From: Candidatus Zixiibacteriota bacterium
Lineage (GTDB): Bacteria; Zixibacteria; MSB-5A5; GN15; FEB-12
DNA: 64,000 nucleotides
NCBI GenBank assembly: GCA_029860345.1
Contig: JAOUBJ010000012.1
Coordinates: forward strand, 62,001-126,000
Direction: 5' to 3'
A program made the position numbers and the translations under genes. The notes under the pieces are model-generated. The model worked only from the letters and a program-made list of their open reading frames with translations. It ran no database searches and was not told where the DNA came from. This document shows positions 43,553-52,644 of this stretch, one piece after another (position 1 is the stretch's first letter; each line of letters opens with the position of its first letter).

Positions 43553-43685
43553 TTAGGTGCTGTCGAGCGGGTGTGGGTGGCCGTCTCAAACCCGTTTGGG
43601 ACGGGTTAGGTGCTGTCAGGCGACTCGCCTGACAGTCAGTGGATGGGGAGGCGAGCGTCGGGCGAGGTCGCCCGACACCACTTGT
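43553..43685. repeat. 133-bp direct repeat, copy 2
   Basis: Second copy of the element at 43349-43481. It ends just before the terminator of the TlpA-like gene. Short open frames in this region arise from the repeats and are not called. Confidence 0.85.
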
Positions 43686-43687
43686 AG

Positions 43688-43717
43688 AAAAAAACCGCCA
43701 GGTGATTGACCTGGCGG
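43688..43717 (-). terminator. Rho-independent terminator of the TlpA-like gene
   Basis: A perfect 9-bp stem CCGCCAGGT / ACCTGGCGG with a 5-nt loop; on the minus strand it is followed by seven Ts (43694-43688). Confidence 0.9.
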
Positions 43718-43764
43718 CGGAATTTTCTTACGAGCGTGAACTCGTTATCAATATCGATAGCAAC

Positions 43765-44382
43765 CTACAAGATAGCCTCGAAGGCCTGTTTGAACGTGGC
43801 GTAGTTGCGCGGTCCCACGAATCTTTGGACTTCTTTCCCTTCGCGATTATAGAAAATAGTGGTGGGGACACCGGTAGTGACGCCCAGCGTGTACAGATGC
43901 TGGTTTTCGCCCATCATCATAGGCCACGACATTTTATTCTGTGCAGCGTACTTTTCAACTTTCTGCGGGGTGTCGCGCACGGCCAGTCCCAGCAGGGCGA
44001 CACCTTTTTTTTCAAATTCCGCGTTGAGCAACACCAGATCAGGGATCTCACGTCGACATGGCGGACACCAGGTGCCCCAAACATTGATCACGGTCGGTTG
44101 TTTACCGATCCACTCGTCGGAATTGTGCAGCTTGCCCTTGATGTCATAAGCTGCAAACTGAACGACCGGCGGTTTTGACTCGGTTGCGACGGGGGTGGTT
44201 GTTGTCTTCTGGTCGGCATGTTTTGCCAGAATCGGCGGAGGGTCCTTCGGCCCGGACCGGGCTGTTTGTTTCTTGGCTTGGTTGTTAGCCGTATTGGTCT
44301 GTTTGGCCTCGTTGCTTCCGCTGCACGAAACCAGCAGAAAAACCATCAACACAAAAGAAACAGTAAGTGTGGTTTTGATCAT
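43765..44382 (-). CDS. TlpA/ResA-type thioredoxin-fold lipoprotein
   Basis: 205 residues. Lipobox LLVSC with Cys 20, then a Lys/Thr/Gln-rich linker to about residue 75. The AhpC/TSA-redoxin-like domain follows with the active site W105-C106-P-P-C109 (NVWGTWCPPCRREIP), the cis-Pro segment TTGVPTTIFYNREG and a terminal helix. Lipidated TlpA/ResA proteins reduce apocytochrome thiols or protect periplasmic proteins. With so many cytochromes and System II genes in this window but no other complete ResA, it is a candidate apocytochrome reductase, though 15 kb away. It lies downstream of a WCGWC thioredoxin-like gene. Confidence 0.9.
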   Translation of the reverse strand: MIKTTLTVSFVLMVFLLVSCSGSNEAKQTNTANNQAKKQTARSGPKDPPPILAKHADQKTTTTPVATESKPPVVQFAAYDIKGKLHNSDEWIGKQPTVINVWGTWCPPCRREIPDLVLLNAEFEKKGVALLGLAVRDTPQKVEKYAAQNKMSWPMMMGENQHLYTLGVTTGVPTTIFYNREGKEVQRFVGPRNYATFKQAFEAIL

Positions 44383-44410
44383 CGGTGGAAGCCTTGGTCT
44401 CTGATGCCGG

Positions 44411-44941
44411 TTATTTGCCGCCTTTGTTCTGACCCGGATTCTGGGCCTTGGTGGTGTCGTACTGCCTTTCGTGCACGTAGGTCAGATACTTGGAGAGTTG
44501 CTCTTTGGCCTGATAACCACGGGCAGCGCCCAGCTTGCCACCTTCGGGGGTCAGAAAATAGTAGGTGGGGTAGGACCTGACCTGAAACTCGCTCCTGGCC
44601 AGATTCTGCTCGGTGATTTTGTAGCCGTCGATATCCAGTTCGTTCTTGGAATCTCCATCGACCTTGACCGATACGAAGTTACTACCGAGCATGTTGACGA
44701 TCTCGTCTTCTTTGAAAGTAGTCTTGTTCATCTTCTTGCACCAGCCACACCAACTGGTGGTGAAATTGACAAAAACATGTTTGTCTTCAGCCTTGGCTTT
44801 GGCCAGACCGGCATCGTAGGACAACCATGCAATCTCGGTCGGCTTGGTCGATCCCGGAGTCTTATCATCACCGGCGCTAACTCCAAGCGCCAGGGCAAGA
44901 AGTAATAGAGCGACGATAGCGGTGATTTGCGTCTGTTTCAT
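44411..44941 (-). CDS. Exported thioredoxin-fold protein (WCGWC)
   Basis: 176 residues from the ATG at 44941; a TTG 24 bp earlier is in frame. Signal peptide KQTQITAIVALLLLALALGVSAG. A DUF255/thioredoxin-7-like domain: DKHVFVNFTTSWCGWCKKMNKTTF with C65 and C68, KVDGDSKNELDIDGYKI, the cis-Pro region VRSYPTYYFLTPEGG, and a Gln/Asn-rich tail. It is a periplasmic disulfide reductase or isomerase. It lies 28 bp upstream of the TlpA-like lipoprotein and 34 bp downstream of dnaE on the same strand. Confidence 0.88.
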   Translation of the reverse strand: MKQTQITAIVALLLLALALGVSAGDDKTPGSTKPTEIAWLSYDAGLAKAKAEDKHVFVNFTTSWCGWCKKMNKTTFKEDEIVNMLGSNFVSVKVDGDSKNELDIDGYKITEQNLARSEFQVRSYPTYYFLTPEGGKLGAARGYQAKEQLSKYLTYVHERQYDTTKAQNPGQNKGGK

Positions 44942-44975
44942 TGAAATACCCAATCTATCCAGCAATGTTGTTCAC

Positions 44976-47900
44976 CTATTTCAACGGTCTCAAATAGGCG
45001 CCTGATTCACCAAGCAGTTCTTTGAGCCGGTTCATTAACTGCGCGTCCGGTGTCACAGTATACTTATTAGACCTAATATACACTTCTGAGCCGTTTTGTC
45101 GAGCAGCAAGTAGCACCGGGGCTTTCCCCTTGTTCTGTTCGAGCATAGCAAGGGCCTCGTCAATGGCCTTATCGGAGCAATCCACACCAATCTTTATAAC
45201 GAGTTGGCAGTTGAAACGTTCCGTTAGTTTGGACAGACCAATCAACTCCGAGGCTATAATCTTTGGCGCCTCGCCCTCTCTGGTGGACACCCGACCGGTT
45301 ACCAAAACCATCTGGTCCACCTGGGCCGATTCGCGGTGTTTTTCAAAACAATCCGAGAATATTATCAGCTCGACCGAGCCTGAGAAATCTTCCAACGTCG
45401 CGAAAGCCATCAGGTTACCCTTCTTATCGGTCATGCTCTTGAGTACACCGATAATACCCCCCACCGTAACCTCGCGTCCGTCGGCTGCGTTGTGAAGATC
45501 GATTGTCTTGAACGATGCAAAGGAGTCCAGTTCGTCACGATAGCGGTCCAACGGATGGCCGGAGACATAATAACCCAGCATCTGCTTCTCTTTGGCCAGC
45601 CGGTCGCTGGTCGACCATTCGGCCAAATCCTTCAGCGGCGGCGCCACGCGATCGGCCAGGGCTCCGTCGACCGCGAACAGATCATGAGTGGCCGAATTCT
45701 CAGCCACCCGGTGGCCGTAATCCAACATAGTTTCTACGGCATCGAATTTCTGGTGTCGATTTCCGTTGAGACTGTCGCAGGCGCCGGCGGCAATCAGAGA
45801 CTCCATGGTTCGACGGTTGATCGACTTAATCGGCACCCGACTGACCAAATCGGCCAGATCGCCAAACCGTCCCTCGGTCAGACGTTCATCGACAACCGCC
45901 TTAGCCGGACCCACCCCGACATTTTTGACCGCCTGGAGCCCGAAACGGATATTTGAGTCGACTACGGTGAAGTCGATAGTCGATTCGTTGACATCGGGTG
46001 GCAGAACCTTGATCTGCATGCGACGGCATTCCTCCAGAAGCTGGTAGATGCGGTCTGAGTCGTTGATTTCCGAAGTCATCAGGGAGGCCATGTACTCCCG
46101 TGGATAGTATTGTTTCAGCCAGGCCGTCTGGTAGGCCACCAGGGCGTAACAAGTGGCGTGCGCTTTGTTGAAGCCATACCGGGCAAAGGTTTCGATCTGC
46201 TCGAACATCTCGGTAGCTATCTTTTTATCCACTTTGCGGGCCTCGGCGCCGTTCAGGAACTCCCTCTTTTGTGCGGCCATCAAGGCGGCGTCTTTCTTGC
46301 CCATTGCTTTGCGCAGCAGATCGGCCGTACCCATGCTGTATCCAGCCAGCACGTTGGCGATTTTGAGCACCTGTTCCTGGAAAACGATCACGCCGTAGGT
46401 ATCTTTCAGAATCCGCTCCAGGTCCGGATGCAGATATTTGATATTGGCCGCGCCCCGTTTGCAGTCGATGTATTGATCGATCATCCCGGAATCCAGGGGG
46501 CCGGGACGGTACAGCGCGTTCATGGCGGTAATGTCGGCGAATGTCTCAGGTTTCAATTTGCGCAGATAGTCACGCATCCCCGATGACTCAAACTGGAAGA
46601 TACCTATGGTCATACCGGTCGCGAACAGTTTGAACACTTTGGGGTCGTCAAGCGGCAGGTTCTCGATATCCAACTTAACATCAGGATAGTTCTCATGCAC
46701 CATCCGGACGGCGTCATCTATGACGGTCAGCGTGCGCAAGCCGAGGAAATCCATTTTCAACAGACCGATCTCCTCGACCATTTTCATGTCGAACTGGGTG
46801 GTGATTTCGTCCTTACTACCTTTGAACAACGGCACATAGTCGGTCAGCGCCGAAGGTGCAATCACCACGCCGGCCGCATGGGTGGAACAGTGACGAGCAA
46901 GTCCCTCCAGAGTGCGTGAGTAGTCGATCAGTTTATTGATCCGCTGATCCTTCTCGACCAGTTCGGCCAGTTCCGATGACTGTTTGAGTGCTTTGTCTAA
47001 GGTCATGTCGACAGCCAGCGGAATCATTTTGGCAATCTTATCCACTTCGCCATAGGGAATAGCCAGCACCCGACCGACATCGCGCACCACGGCGCGAGCG
47101 GCCATAGTACCGAAGGTGATTATCTGGCAGACATTCTTCTCACCGTATTTTTCGATGACATATTGAATGATTTCATCGCGACCGCGGTCGGCGAAATCAA
47201 TGTCGATATCCGGCATCGAAATCCGTTCCGGGTTGAGGAATCGTTCGAACAAAAGCTCGAACCGGATAGGGTCCACATTGGTAATTCTGAGCGCATACGA
47301 AACCAGCGACCCGGCTGCCGAGCCACGACCGGGCCCGACCGGGATTTTCTGCCGACGGGCGTAATCGCAAAAGTCCTTGACGATCAAAAAGTACCCGGCG
47401 TAGTGCATCTTTTTGATAACACCGAGCTCGTAGTTCAGTCGTGTTTCGATCTCGTCGGTCTGTTCTTCGTAACGCTCCTTAAGACCCTCGCGACAGAGAT
47501 GCTCGAGGTAGGCATCCGGATCAACAAACTGACTGGGAATGGGATAAACAGGCAGCTTAAGCTGCCCCAGTTCCAATTCCAGGTTGCAGGCCTCGGCAAC
47601 GCGGACAGTGTTCTCAAGAGCCGGTTTGAAATCCCCCAGAGCTTGTTCCATCTCAGCTTCGGTTTTGAAATAGATCTGATCGGTGTTGTAGCGCATCCGC
47701 TCGGTATCCTCGACCAACTTGCCGGTCTGGATACAAAGCAGAGCATCGTGGGCCAGGTAATCCTGCTGTTTGAGATAGTGGCAGTCGTTGGTGGCCAGCA
47801 TCGGGATCGAGGTCTCTCGGGCAATAGCCTCGATCTTGCCCAGCAGGATCTGTTCCGGTTCCAGCCCGTGGTTTTGCACTTCGAGATAGAACCCTTCAGG

Positions 47901-48419
47901 TCCGAAAATATCCTGTAACTCGCGGGCTGCTGCCACCGCCGCCTCGGTGTTGCCGCGCAGAAGATTCCAGTTCACCTCACCTTTAAGGCAGGCGCTGCTG
48001 GCTATCAAACCGTCGGAGTGTTCGCGGAGGAGTTGCTTGTCGATACGTGGCCGATGGTAGAACCCTTCCAGGAAACCGGCCGTGGACAGCTTGATCAGGT
48101 TTTTGTAACCGGTCAGGTTGCGGGCCAGCAACACCAGATGAAAGCCACCGTCCGGCCACTGTTTGGAGGGTTGTTTTTCATGCCGACTACCACCGGCCAC
48201 ATACGCTTCGATACCTATGATCGGTTTGATCCCGGCCCGGTTGGCTTTTTTGTAGAATTCGATCGCGCCGAACATATTGCCGTGATCGGTCACGGCCAAA
48301 GCGGGCATGCGGTGTTCTTTGGCTAACGCAATCAGAGCATCAAGACGACAGGCGCCGTCCAGAAGAGAGTACTGGCTGTGCGTGTGCAGGTGGACGAAGT
48401 TCGCATGTTTCACGGCCAT
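44976..48419 (-). CDS. dnaE: DNA polymerase III alpha subunit DnaE
   Basis: 1147 residues from the ATG at 48419 (GGAG about 10 nt upstream); an upstream reading to 48545 has no matching N-terminus. The PHP domain opens the protein (FVHLHTHSQYSLLDGA, AVTDHGNMFGAIEFY). The polymerase core has VGPGRGSAAGSLVSYAL and the catalytic PDIDIDFADRGRDEIIQYV, and YRPGPLDSGMID further on. The tandem HhH and OB-fold regions follow (VTVGGIIGVLKSMTDKKGNLMAFATLEDFSG). Length and order are normal for DnaE1, the replicative polymerase. No oddities seen. Confidence 0.97.
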   Translation of the reverse strand: MAVKHANFVHLHTHSQYSLLDGACRLDALIALAKEHRMPALAVTDHGNMFGAIEFYKKANRAGIKPIIGIEAYVAGGSRHEKQPSKQWPDGGFHLVLLARNLTGYKNLIKLSTAGFLEGFYHRPRIDKQLLREHSDGLIASSACLKGEVNWNLLRGNTEAAVAAARELQDIFGPEGFYLEVQNHGLEPEQILLGKIEAIARETSIPMLATNDCHYLKQQDYLAHDALLCIQTGKLVEDTERMRYNTDQIYFKTEAEMEQALGDFKPALENTVRVAEACNLELELGQLKLPVYPIPSQFVDPDAYLEHLCREGLKERYEEQTDEIETRLNYELGVIKKMHYAGYFLIVKDFCDYARRQKIPVGPGRGSAAGSLVSYALRITNVDPIRFELLFERFLNPERISMPDIDIDFADRGRDEIIQYVIEKYGEKNVCQIITFGTMAARAVVRDVGRVLAIPYGEVDKIAKMIPLAVDMTLDKALKQSSELAELVEKDQRINKLIDYSRTLEGLARHCSTHAAGVVIAPSALTDYVPLFKGSKDEITTQFDMKMVEEIGLLKMDFLGLRTLTVIDDAVRMVHENYPDVKLDIENLPLDDPKVFKLFATGMTIGIFQFESSGMRDYLRKLKPETFADITAMNALYRPGPLDSGMIDQYIDCKRGAANIKYLHPDLERILKDTYGVIVFQEQVLKIANVLAGYSMGTADLLRKAMGKKDAALMAAQKREFLNGAEARKVDKKIATEMFEQIETFARYGFNKAHATCYALVAYQTAWLKQYYPREYMASLMTSEINDSDRIYQLLEECRRMQIKVLPPDVNESTIDFTVVDSNIRFGLQAVKNVGVGPAKAVVDERLTEGRFGDLADLVSRVPIKSINRRTMESLIAAGACDSLNGNRHQKFDAVETMLDYGHRVAENSATHDLFAVDGALADRVAPPLKDLAEWSTSDRLAKEKQMLGYYVSGHPLDRYRDELDSFASFKTIDLHNAADGREVTVGGIIGVLKSMTDKKGNLMAFATLEDFSGSVELIIFSDCFEKHRESAQVDQMVLVTGRVSTREGEAPKIIASELIGLSKLTERFNCQLVIKIGVDCSDKAIDEALAMLEQNKGKAPVLLAARQNGSEVYIRSNKYTVTPDAQLMNRLKELLGESGAYLRPLK

Positions 48420-48614
48420 AAAAAGTCGCTCCGGTTCTGCTGCCTTTGACAGATGATACGCAGCCTCGGCAGAACCAGCGATCCAAATGCAGGCCGACGT
48501 ATAAGGTTGGAACCATGAGGTGGCAGGTTTCGCATCCTCCGGCATCCCCTTACATAATTGCAGAAAAGAGCGGTACGGTCAAACACTTTCTGGTTTTGCA
48601 GGCTCAGTCGGCAC

Positions 48615-48641
48615 AAAAAAAGCGGCCCCGAAGAGCCGCTT
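48615..48641 (-). terminator. Rho-independent terminator of the PEP-CTERM gene
   Basis: AAGCGGC / GCCGCTT stem with an 8-nt loop; on the minus strand it runs into a T-tract (48620-48615). It lies about 25 bp beyond the stop codon. Confidence 0.8.
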
Positions 48642-48664
48642 GAGAAATCGTATAGGGAGTCAGG

Positions 48665-49309
48665 TCAGGCTTTTCGAAATCTTCGCGCCACTCCAACACC
48701 GGCCAGCCCTAAACCTAACAGAAGAACCGTCGCCGGTTCGGGAATAGTCGTCTGGGCATCATGAGAAAAGGGTGCAAAGACTCTGTTCTTATCGAATCCA
48801 TAAGCGTCAAAATGCACACCACCGGCGTAGGTGGTGCTGATACCGAACTTGAAAACCTGACCGTACTGGTTCTCACCACCATCACCACCGGGCACATAGT
48901 CCTGAACATTGACAAAGGGACCGGAAGTTGTCTGGGCAGCTACAAAATGCTCCACATAGTCTGTCGGGAAGACACCGTGGCCCGGCATCGGATCGGAGGT
49001 GGGCGGGGTGCCGTAGACGTAGTCGGCGGCGCTGTAAGTAGTGCCGACACCACCTTCGGGAGTAATGGTCAGGGCGCCATCAGTTGGGGTTTGGCCCAAC
49101 AACGATGCCACCAGATGGATATCCTGAATAGAGCCATGATTCAACCCGGAGGCCACCACCCACAATTCAAAATCCTGCTCTGTCGTGTACCATGTTTCGC
49201 TGGATGCATCATACTCCCCACCCGGAATGTACAACTGCAAGCTTGGTACAGCCATACTGGTTGAGGCCAGAATAATGGTAGCGAAAACGGTCAAAACGAG
49301 ACTTTTCAT
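48665..49309 (-). CDS. PEP-CTERM surface protein, choice-anchor N-like
   Basis: 214 residues from the ATG at 49309 with GGAG about 10 nt ahead. Signal peptide KSLVLTVFATIILASTSMA. The mature start PSLQLYIPGGEYDASSETWYT with ELWVVASG recalls the choice-anchor N family. The C-terminus is a textbook PEP-CTERM tail: IPEPATVLLLGLGLAGVGVARRFRKA (PEP motif, TM helix, basic cluster), which is recognised by an exosortase (EpsH-like). No exosortase gene is in the window. It is a cell-surface or exopolysaccharide-associated protein; monocistronic, with its own terminator. Confidence 0.9.
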   Translation of the reverse strand: MKSLVLTVFATIILASTSMAVPSLQLYIPGGEYDASSETWYTTEQDFELWVVASGLNHGSIQDIHLVASLLGQTPTDGALTITPEGGVGTTYSAADYVYGTPPTSDPMPGHGVFPTDYVEHFVAAQTTSGPFVNVQDYVPGGDGGENQYGQVFKFGISTTYAGGVHFDAYGFDKNRVFAPFSHDAQTTIPEPATVLLLGLGLAGVGVARRFRKA

Positions 49310-50086
49310 ATCTGCATTCTCCAAAGAGCTAAAACTAGTCAGTTATATGTCAAGCAATCGGTGTGCCGAGCGACCCTTCGATAAAAGGCCATAAACGAGA
49401 TCACAACAATCTATCCTTCAATAGCTTGGCATTCACGGGTGACGGCCTCGTCTCGGCCGTGCAAATACAGGCTGTTCAATATGCAAACAGTTTCACCTTA
49501 TTCGCAAGGCATGGTATCTACTGAGTTGAGAATCACCTCATTAATATGGAGTGTAATGCTACATGTTTCCCGGGTGACATTTCCCCTCGACAATCTTCGA
49601 CCAATCTCAAGGGATTGGGTGCTGTCAGGTGACTCGCCTGACAGCCAATGGGTTGAACGGCGGGCGTCGGGCGGGTCGCCCAACGCCACCCGTAGACCAG
49701 GCTACTTTCAACACACCCTGACGCCTTGTGCGTTCGACCAATGTCAATACTGACGTAGGGCAAAACCGCTTCTGTTTCTGCCGCAACACAGTTTCGGGTG
49801 GCCGTCTCAAACTTTGTTTGGGACGAATAATACAAAAGCCACCCCCAAACCGGGTTTGAGGGTGACACCCATCGACATTTGGCGGAACCGCTAATCCCGC
49901 GCGGCGCGGGACGCACTATCGACTACGGTGGGGATCGGCTTGATGAATCGCCCTGTTTTCTTATCCAGAGCGCATTTTCACTGACGCCGTCTGTCAGTGC
50001 TATCTTTTATTTTAATCGCGACCAGAATGTGATATATTCAGCCGTTACTACTTTGTAATTTGGATGTAATGGCAAGTTAGAAAATC
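49310..50086. other. 777-bp gap with dispersed repeats and the recA leader
   Basis: No gene is credible. Repeats occupy about 49618-49694 and 49796-49870, with a further GC palindrome (TCCCGCGC-G-GCGCGGGA) near 49895-49911. The recA leader from about 49979 begins with hairpin CACTGAC-N7-GTCAGTG (49979-49999) followed by a T-rich stretch. I see no clear LexA box. Confidence 0.6.
49618..49870. repeat. Dispersed modular hairpin repeats before recA
   Basis: 49618-49644 is the CTGTCAGG-GACTCGCCTGACAG module, 49666-49689 the GTCGGGCG/CGCCC module, and 49796-49870 a GGTGGCCGTCTCAAAC-type module followed by its complement-like partner GCCACCCCCAAAC...GTTTGAGGGTG. The order is the same as in the 43.3-kb copies. 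Confidence 0.7.
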
Positions 50087-51178
50087 ATGATAAAGAAAGG
50101 CAAAGGACAAATGGCTGCTACCACTACTGTGGGTGATCGCTCCAAGGCACTTGAAGCGGCGCTGACTCAGATCGAACGATCATTCGGCAAGGGCTCGATT
50201 ATGCGGTTGGGGGACAATTCGGTTCTTGAGATCGAGGTTATTCCCTCGGGATCGCTGGGGCTGGATCATGCTCTTGGTGTTTGCGGGATTCCACGGGGGC
50301 GGGTAACGGAAATCTATGGCCCGGAATCATCGGGCAAGACCACGCTGGCTCTGCACATTATAGCGCAGGCTCAAAAACTGGGCGGGGTGGCCGCCTTTAT
50401 CGATGCCGAGCATGCTCTTGATGCCACCTATGCCCGGGCGCTGGGCGTTAACACCGATGATCTGCTGGTATCTCAACCCGACGCCGGTGAGCAGGCATTG
50501 GATATCACCGACACCCTGGTGCGATCCGGCGCGGTGGACATTATCGTAGTCGACTCGGTCGCCGCCTTGACGCCACGCGCCGAGATCGAGGGTGAGATGG
50601 GCGACCACCACATGGGTTTGCAGGCCCGTCTGATGTCACAGGCCTTGCGCAAACTGACCGCGATAATCTCCAAGAGCAAGACGGCGGTGATATTTATCAA
50701 CCAGATTCGGATGAAAATCGGTGTCATGTTCGGTAATCCGGAAACCACCACCGGTGGTAACGCCCTGAAGTTCTATTCGACCGTACGGCTGGACATCCGA
50801 CGGATCGCTACGATCAAAGATGGTCAGGAGCAGATCGGTTCACGCACCCGTGTCCGTGTCGTGAAAAACAAAGTTGCGCCGCCATTCAGAGAGGCGGAGT
50901 TCGACATTATATACGGCAAGGGTGTCTCCTACCACGGTGAGCTTTTGGACTTTGCGGTCAACCATGGCATCGTCGACAAGTCCGGCTCATGGTTTAGTTA
51001 TGGTGCGGATCGCTTGGGGCAGGGGCGCGAGAACGCCAAGCAGTTTCTGATTGAACACGAGGAGATTGCGTCTGAAGTTTTGGCCAAGGTCAAAGAGGCT
51101 TTGGGCTGGACCTTGATCGAACCGGACACGGAACCGGCGTCGCCGGCCAAAGCCGCCAAGGCCGCAGAAGAGAAGTAA
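50087..51178 (+). CDS. recA: Recombinase A
   Basis: 363 residues from 50087; an in-frame ATG at 50111 (AAAGGA close by) is an equally possible start. RecA signatures: [20 protein letters not shown], Walker [10 protein letters not shown] (about 78-86), [23 protein letters not shown], Walker [59 protein letters not shown] (L2 region). The C-terminal Ala/Lys/Glu-rich tail is typical. It carries out homologous recombination and SOS signalling. It appears monocistronic, flanked on both sides by repeat-rich gaps. Confidence 0.98.
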   Translation: MIKKGKGQMAATTTVGDRSKALEAALTQIERSFGKGSIMRLGDNSVLEIEVIPSGSLGLDHALGVCGIPRGRVTEIYGPESSGKTTLALHIIAQAQKLGGVAAFIDAEHALDATYARALGVNTDDLLVSQPDAGEQALDITDTLVRSGAVDIIVVDSVAALTPRAEIEGEMGDHHMGLQARLMSQALRKLTAIISKSKTAVIFINQIRMKIGVMFGNPETTTGGNALKFYSTVRLDIRRIATIKDGQEQIGSRTRVRVVKNKVAPPFREAEFDIIYGKGVSYHGELLDFAVNHGIVDKSGSWFSYGADRLGQGRENAKQFLIEHEEIASEVLAKVKEALGWTLIEPDTEPASPAKAAKAAEEK

Positions 51179-51184
51179 CGACAC

Positions 51185-51556
51185 GTGCTGTCGGGTGCCC
51201 CACAGCTTGCTGTGGGATATCGTGTTGCCGTCAGTAATCTTGCAGGGCAGTCCGCCGCGGCGTGGACCCGGCCTTGTGGATGATGTTTGGGTGGCCCACG
51301 CCGCCAAAGGCGGGGCTGTGGGAATATGGTGCTGTCGGGCGACTCGCCCGACGGCTGCGACGAAAAGAATCTGTTGTGCTGTGTCTTGGTCCCGACATTG
51401 GCGGGATTGTGACCCGGCACATATTGGAGGCAGTTGATACAAAGTCATTCTGGCGAAGGCCAGAATCCAGTCTTCGATTCAGGTGGCCGCCTCAAACCTT
51501 GTTTGGGGCGGGTGACAAGGGCCACCCCCAAAGCGACTTTGAGGGTGCCACCCGGC
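51185..51556. repeat. Cluster of dispersed hairpin repeats after recA
   Basis: Several modules: CCCACAGC-TT-GCTGTGGG (about 51199-51216), GTCGGGC-GACTC-GCCCGAC (51334-51352), ATTCTGGC-GAAG-GCCAGAAT (51447-51466), and the CCGCCTCAAAC/GTTTGGGGCGG plus GCCACCCCCAAAG/CTTTGAGGGTG pair (about 51488-51553). The open frame crossing them is not coding until 51571. Confidence 0.7.
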
Positions 51557-51570
51557 GAAAGGGAGGAAGT

Positions 51571-52503
51571 ATGTTTCATGCGCGTTACGTAATTGTACTT
51601 GTGATGTTCCTGCTCATAGGGACCGATAGGGCTGAGGCGGCCGACGGTGACGTTACTGGCTGCAAAGGCAGGTTTATAGAAATGGCTGGCACATTTCAAC
51701 GATTGGAAACAGAGTACTTTCTAAAATACACAGAATTGAATGGGAAAATCTCTAGTCTGGTATCTTCCGGTCGGGCTGACGATAAGGAACTGGACCGATT
51801 GTCAAAAGAGGTCGATAGATACATTGATCTGAGCTTTCACTTCCAAGCCTTGACCGATGACGCCAGCAATGGGCGTATGAGCATCTCCTGCGACGACTTC
51901 GAGAAACAGTTGAAATGGATTGTGGAGAACGATGATTACATGCGCACCATGGCGGCATTGGTTGATCCCTCGACAGCTCTAGACCCAATGGAGTACTTGT
52001 ACTCACAAAACTGGTTTGGGGAAGCAATCTCGAAGGCCATAGAAGAGCGTTCCTACGGTCACAAGGGAGTCCAGCAGGTCACCCTCAGGAACTTGGCTGA
52101 GCTTTGCAGGATGAAAGGTTATACGTTTTTTAGAAAGCACATTCTAAACGACATAGAGGGCGAGTCGGGACTTATGGACAGGCTAGAGAGCTTCTCAAAG
52201 AGCACCGCGACAAGTTTGGTCGTGGAGGCTTCGATAATAAGTGCCCTGGAAAACTATTCCAAGCAGAGCGTTGCCAAGGCGGTAGGCTTCACTGCTGGCG
52301 TCATTGTTTCCGTGGCCTGGCCAAGCGAAATCGATCTCCACCCTCTGGAGGTGCTCGAAAGTGATGGGTACAGTCTGTCCGAGCGAAAGAGTGCCGTTGC
52401 CGAAATCCTTCGGAGTGAGGCGACCACACGTGAACACCTGCAAACGGTCGCCAATGAAATCGCAACCTGGCCTGGCGGGGCATTCGGGAGAAGCCAGAAG
52501 TGA
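51571..52503 (+). CDS. Exported protein of unknown function
   Basis: 310 residues from the ATG at 51571, with AGGGAGGAAG just before it; the frame is open upstream only through repeats. Signal peptide HARYVIVLVMFLLIGTDRAEA. The mature protein is largely helical and charged (FQRLETEYFLKYTELNGKISSL, DDKELDRLSKEVDRYIDLSFHF), with two Cys early on and one in the centre, and an N-terminal coiled-coil-like stretch. A weakly hydrophobic VAKAVGFTAGVIVSVAW lies near residue 235. Lower GC than its repeat-rich surroundings. Family not recognised. Confidence 0.75.
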   Translation: MFHARYVIVLVMFLLIGTDRAEAADGDVTGCKGRFIEMAGTFQRLETEYFLKYTELNGKISSLVSSGRADDKELDRLSKEVDRYIDLSFHFQALTDDASNGRMSISCDDFEKQLKWIVENDDYMRTMAALVDPSTALDPMEYLYSQNWFGEAISKAIEERSYGHKGVQQVTLRNLAELCRMKGYTFFRKHILNDIEGESGLMDRLESFSKSTATSLVVEASIISALENYSKQSVAKAVGFTAGVIVSVAWPSEIDLHPLEVLESDGYSLSERKSAVAEILRSEATTREHLQTVANEIATWPGGAFGRSQK

Positions 52504-52542
52504 TAGGTTCAAGAGATGTTCATTTCCTCGACTTACCGTGGA

Positions 52543-52612
52543 TGCCCGCCTTAAACTCGTTTGGGGCGGGCAACAAGAATCATCCCCATAGAGGCTTGGT
52601 GGGTGCCACCCG
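52543..52612. repeat. Dispersed hairpin repeat
   Basis: CCCGCCTTAAACTCGTTTGGGGCGGG (hairpin module of the CCGTCTCAAAC type) followed by a diverged ATCCCCATAGAGGCTTGGTGGGTG partner and GCCACCCGG. Same two-part layout as at 51488-51556. Confidence 0.65.
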
Positions 52613-52644
52613 GAAATGACGCTCTCGCTAGCCCTTACCCCCCC

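Noticed and set aside
43275-43640. Several open frames on both strands between tetR and the TlpA-like gene
   Set aside because: They come from the duplicated 133-bp element, repeat the same peptide, and have no ribosome sites.
49979-50086. LexA/SOS box upstream of recA
   Set aside because: Neither the enterobacterial nor the Gram-positive box is recognisable; only a hairpin (CACTGAC-N7-GTCAGTG) is present, which may be a terminator-like or unrelated structure.
51262-51570. N-terminal extension of the gene at 51571
   Set aside because: It is translated from dispersed hairpin repeats; a strong ribosome site and signal peptide mark 51571 as the start.
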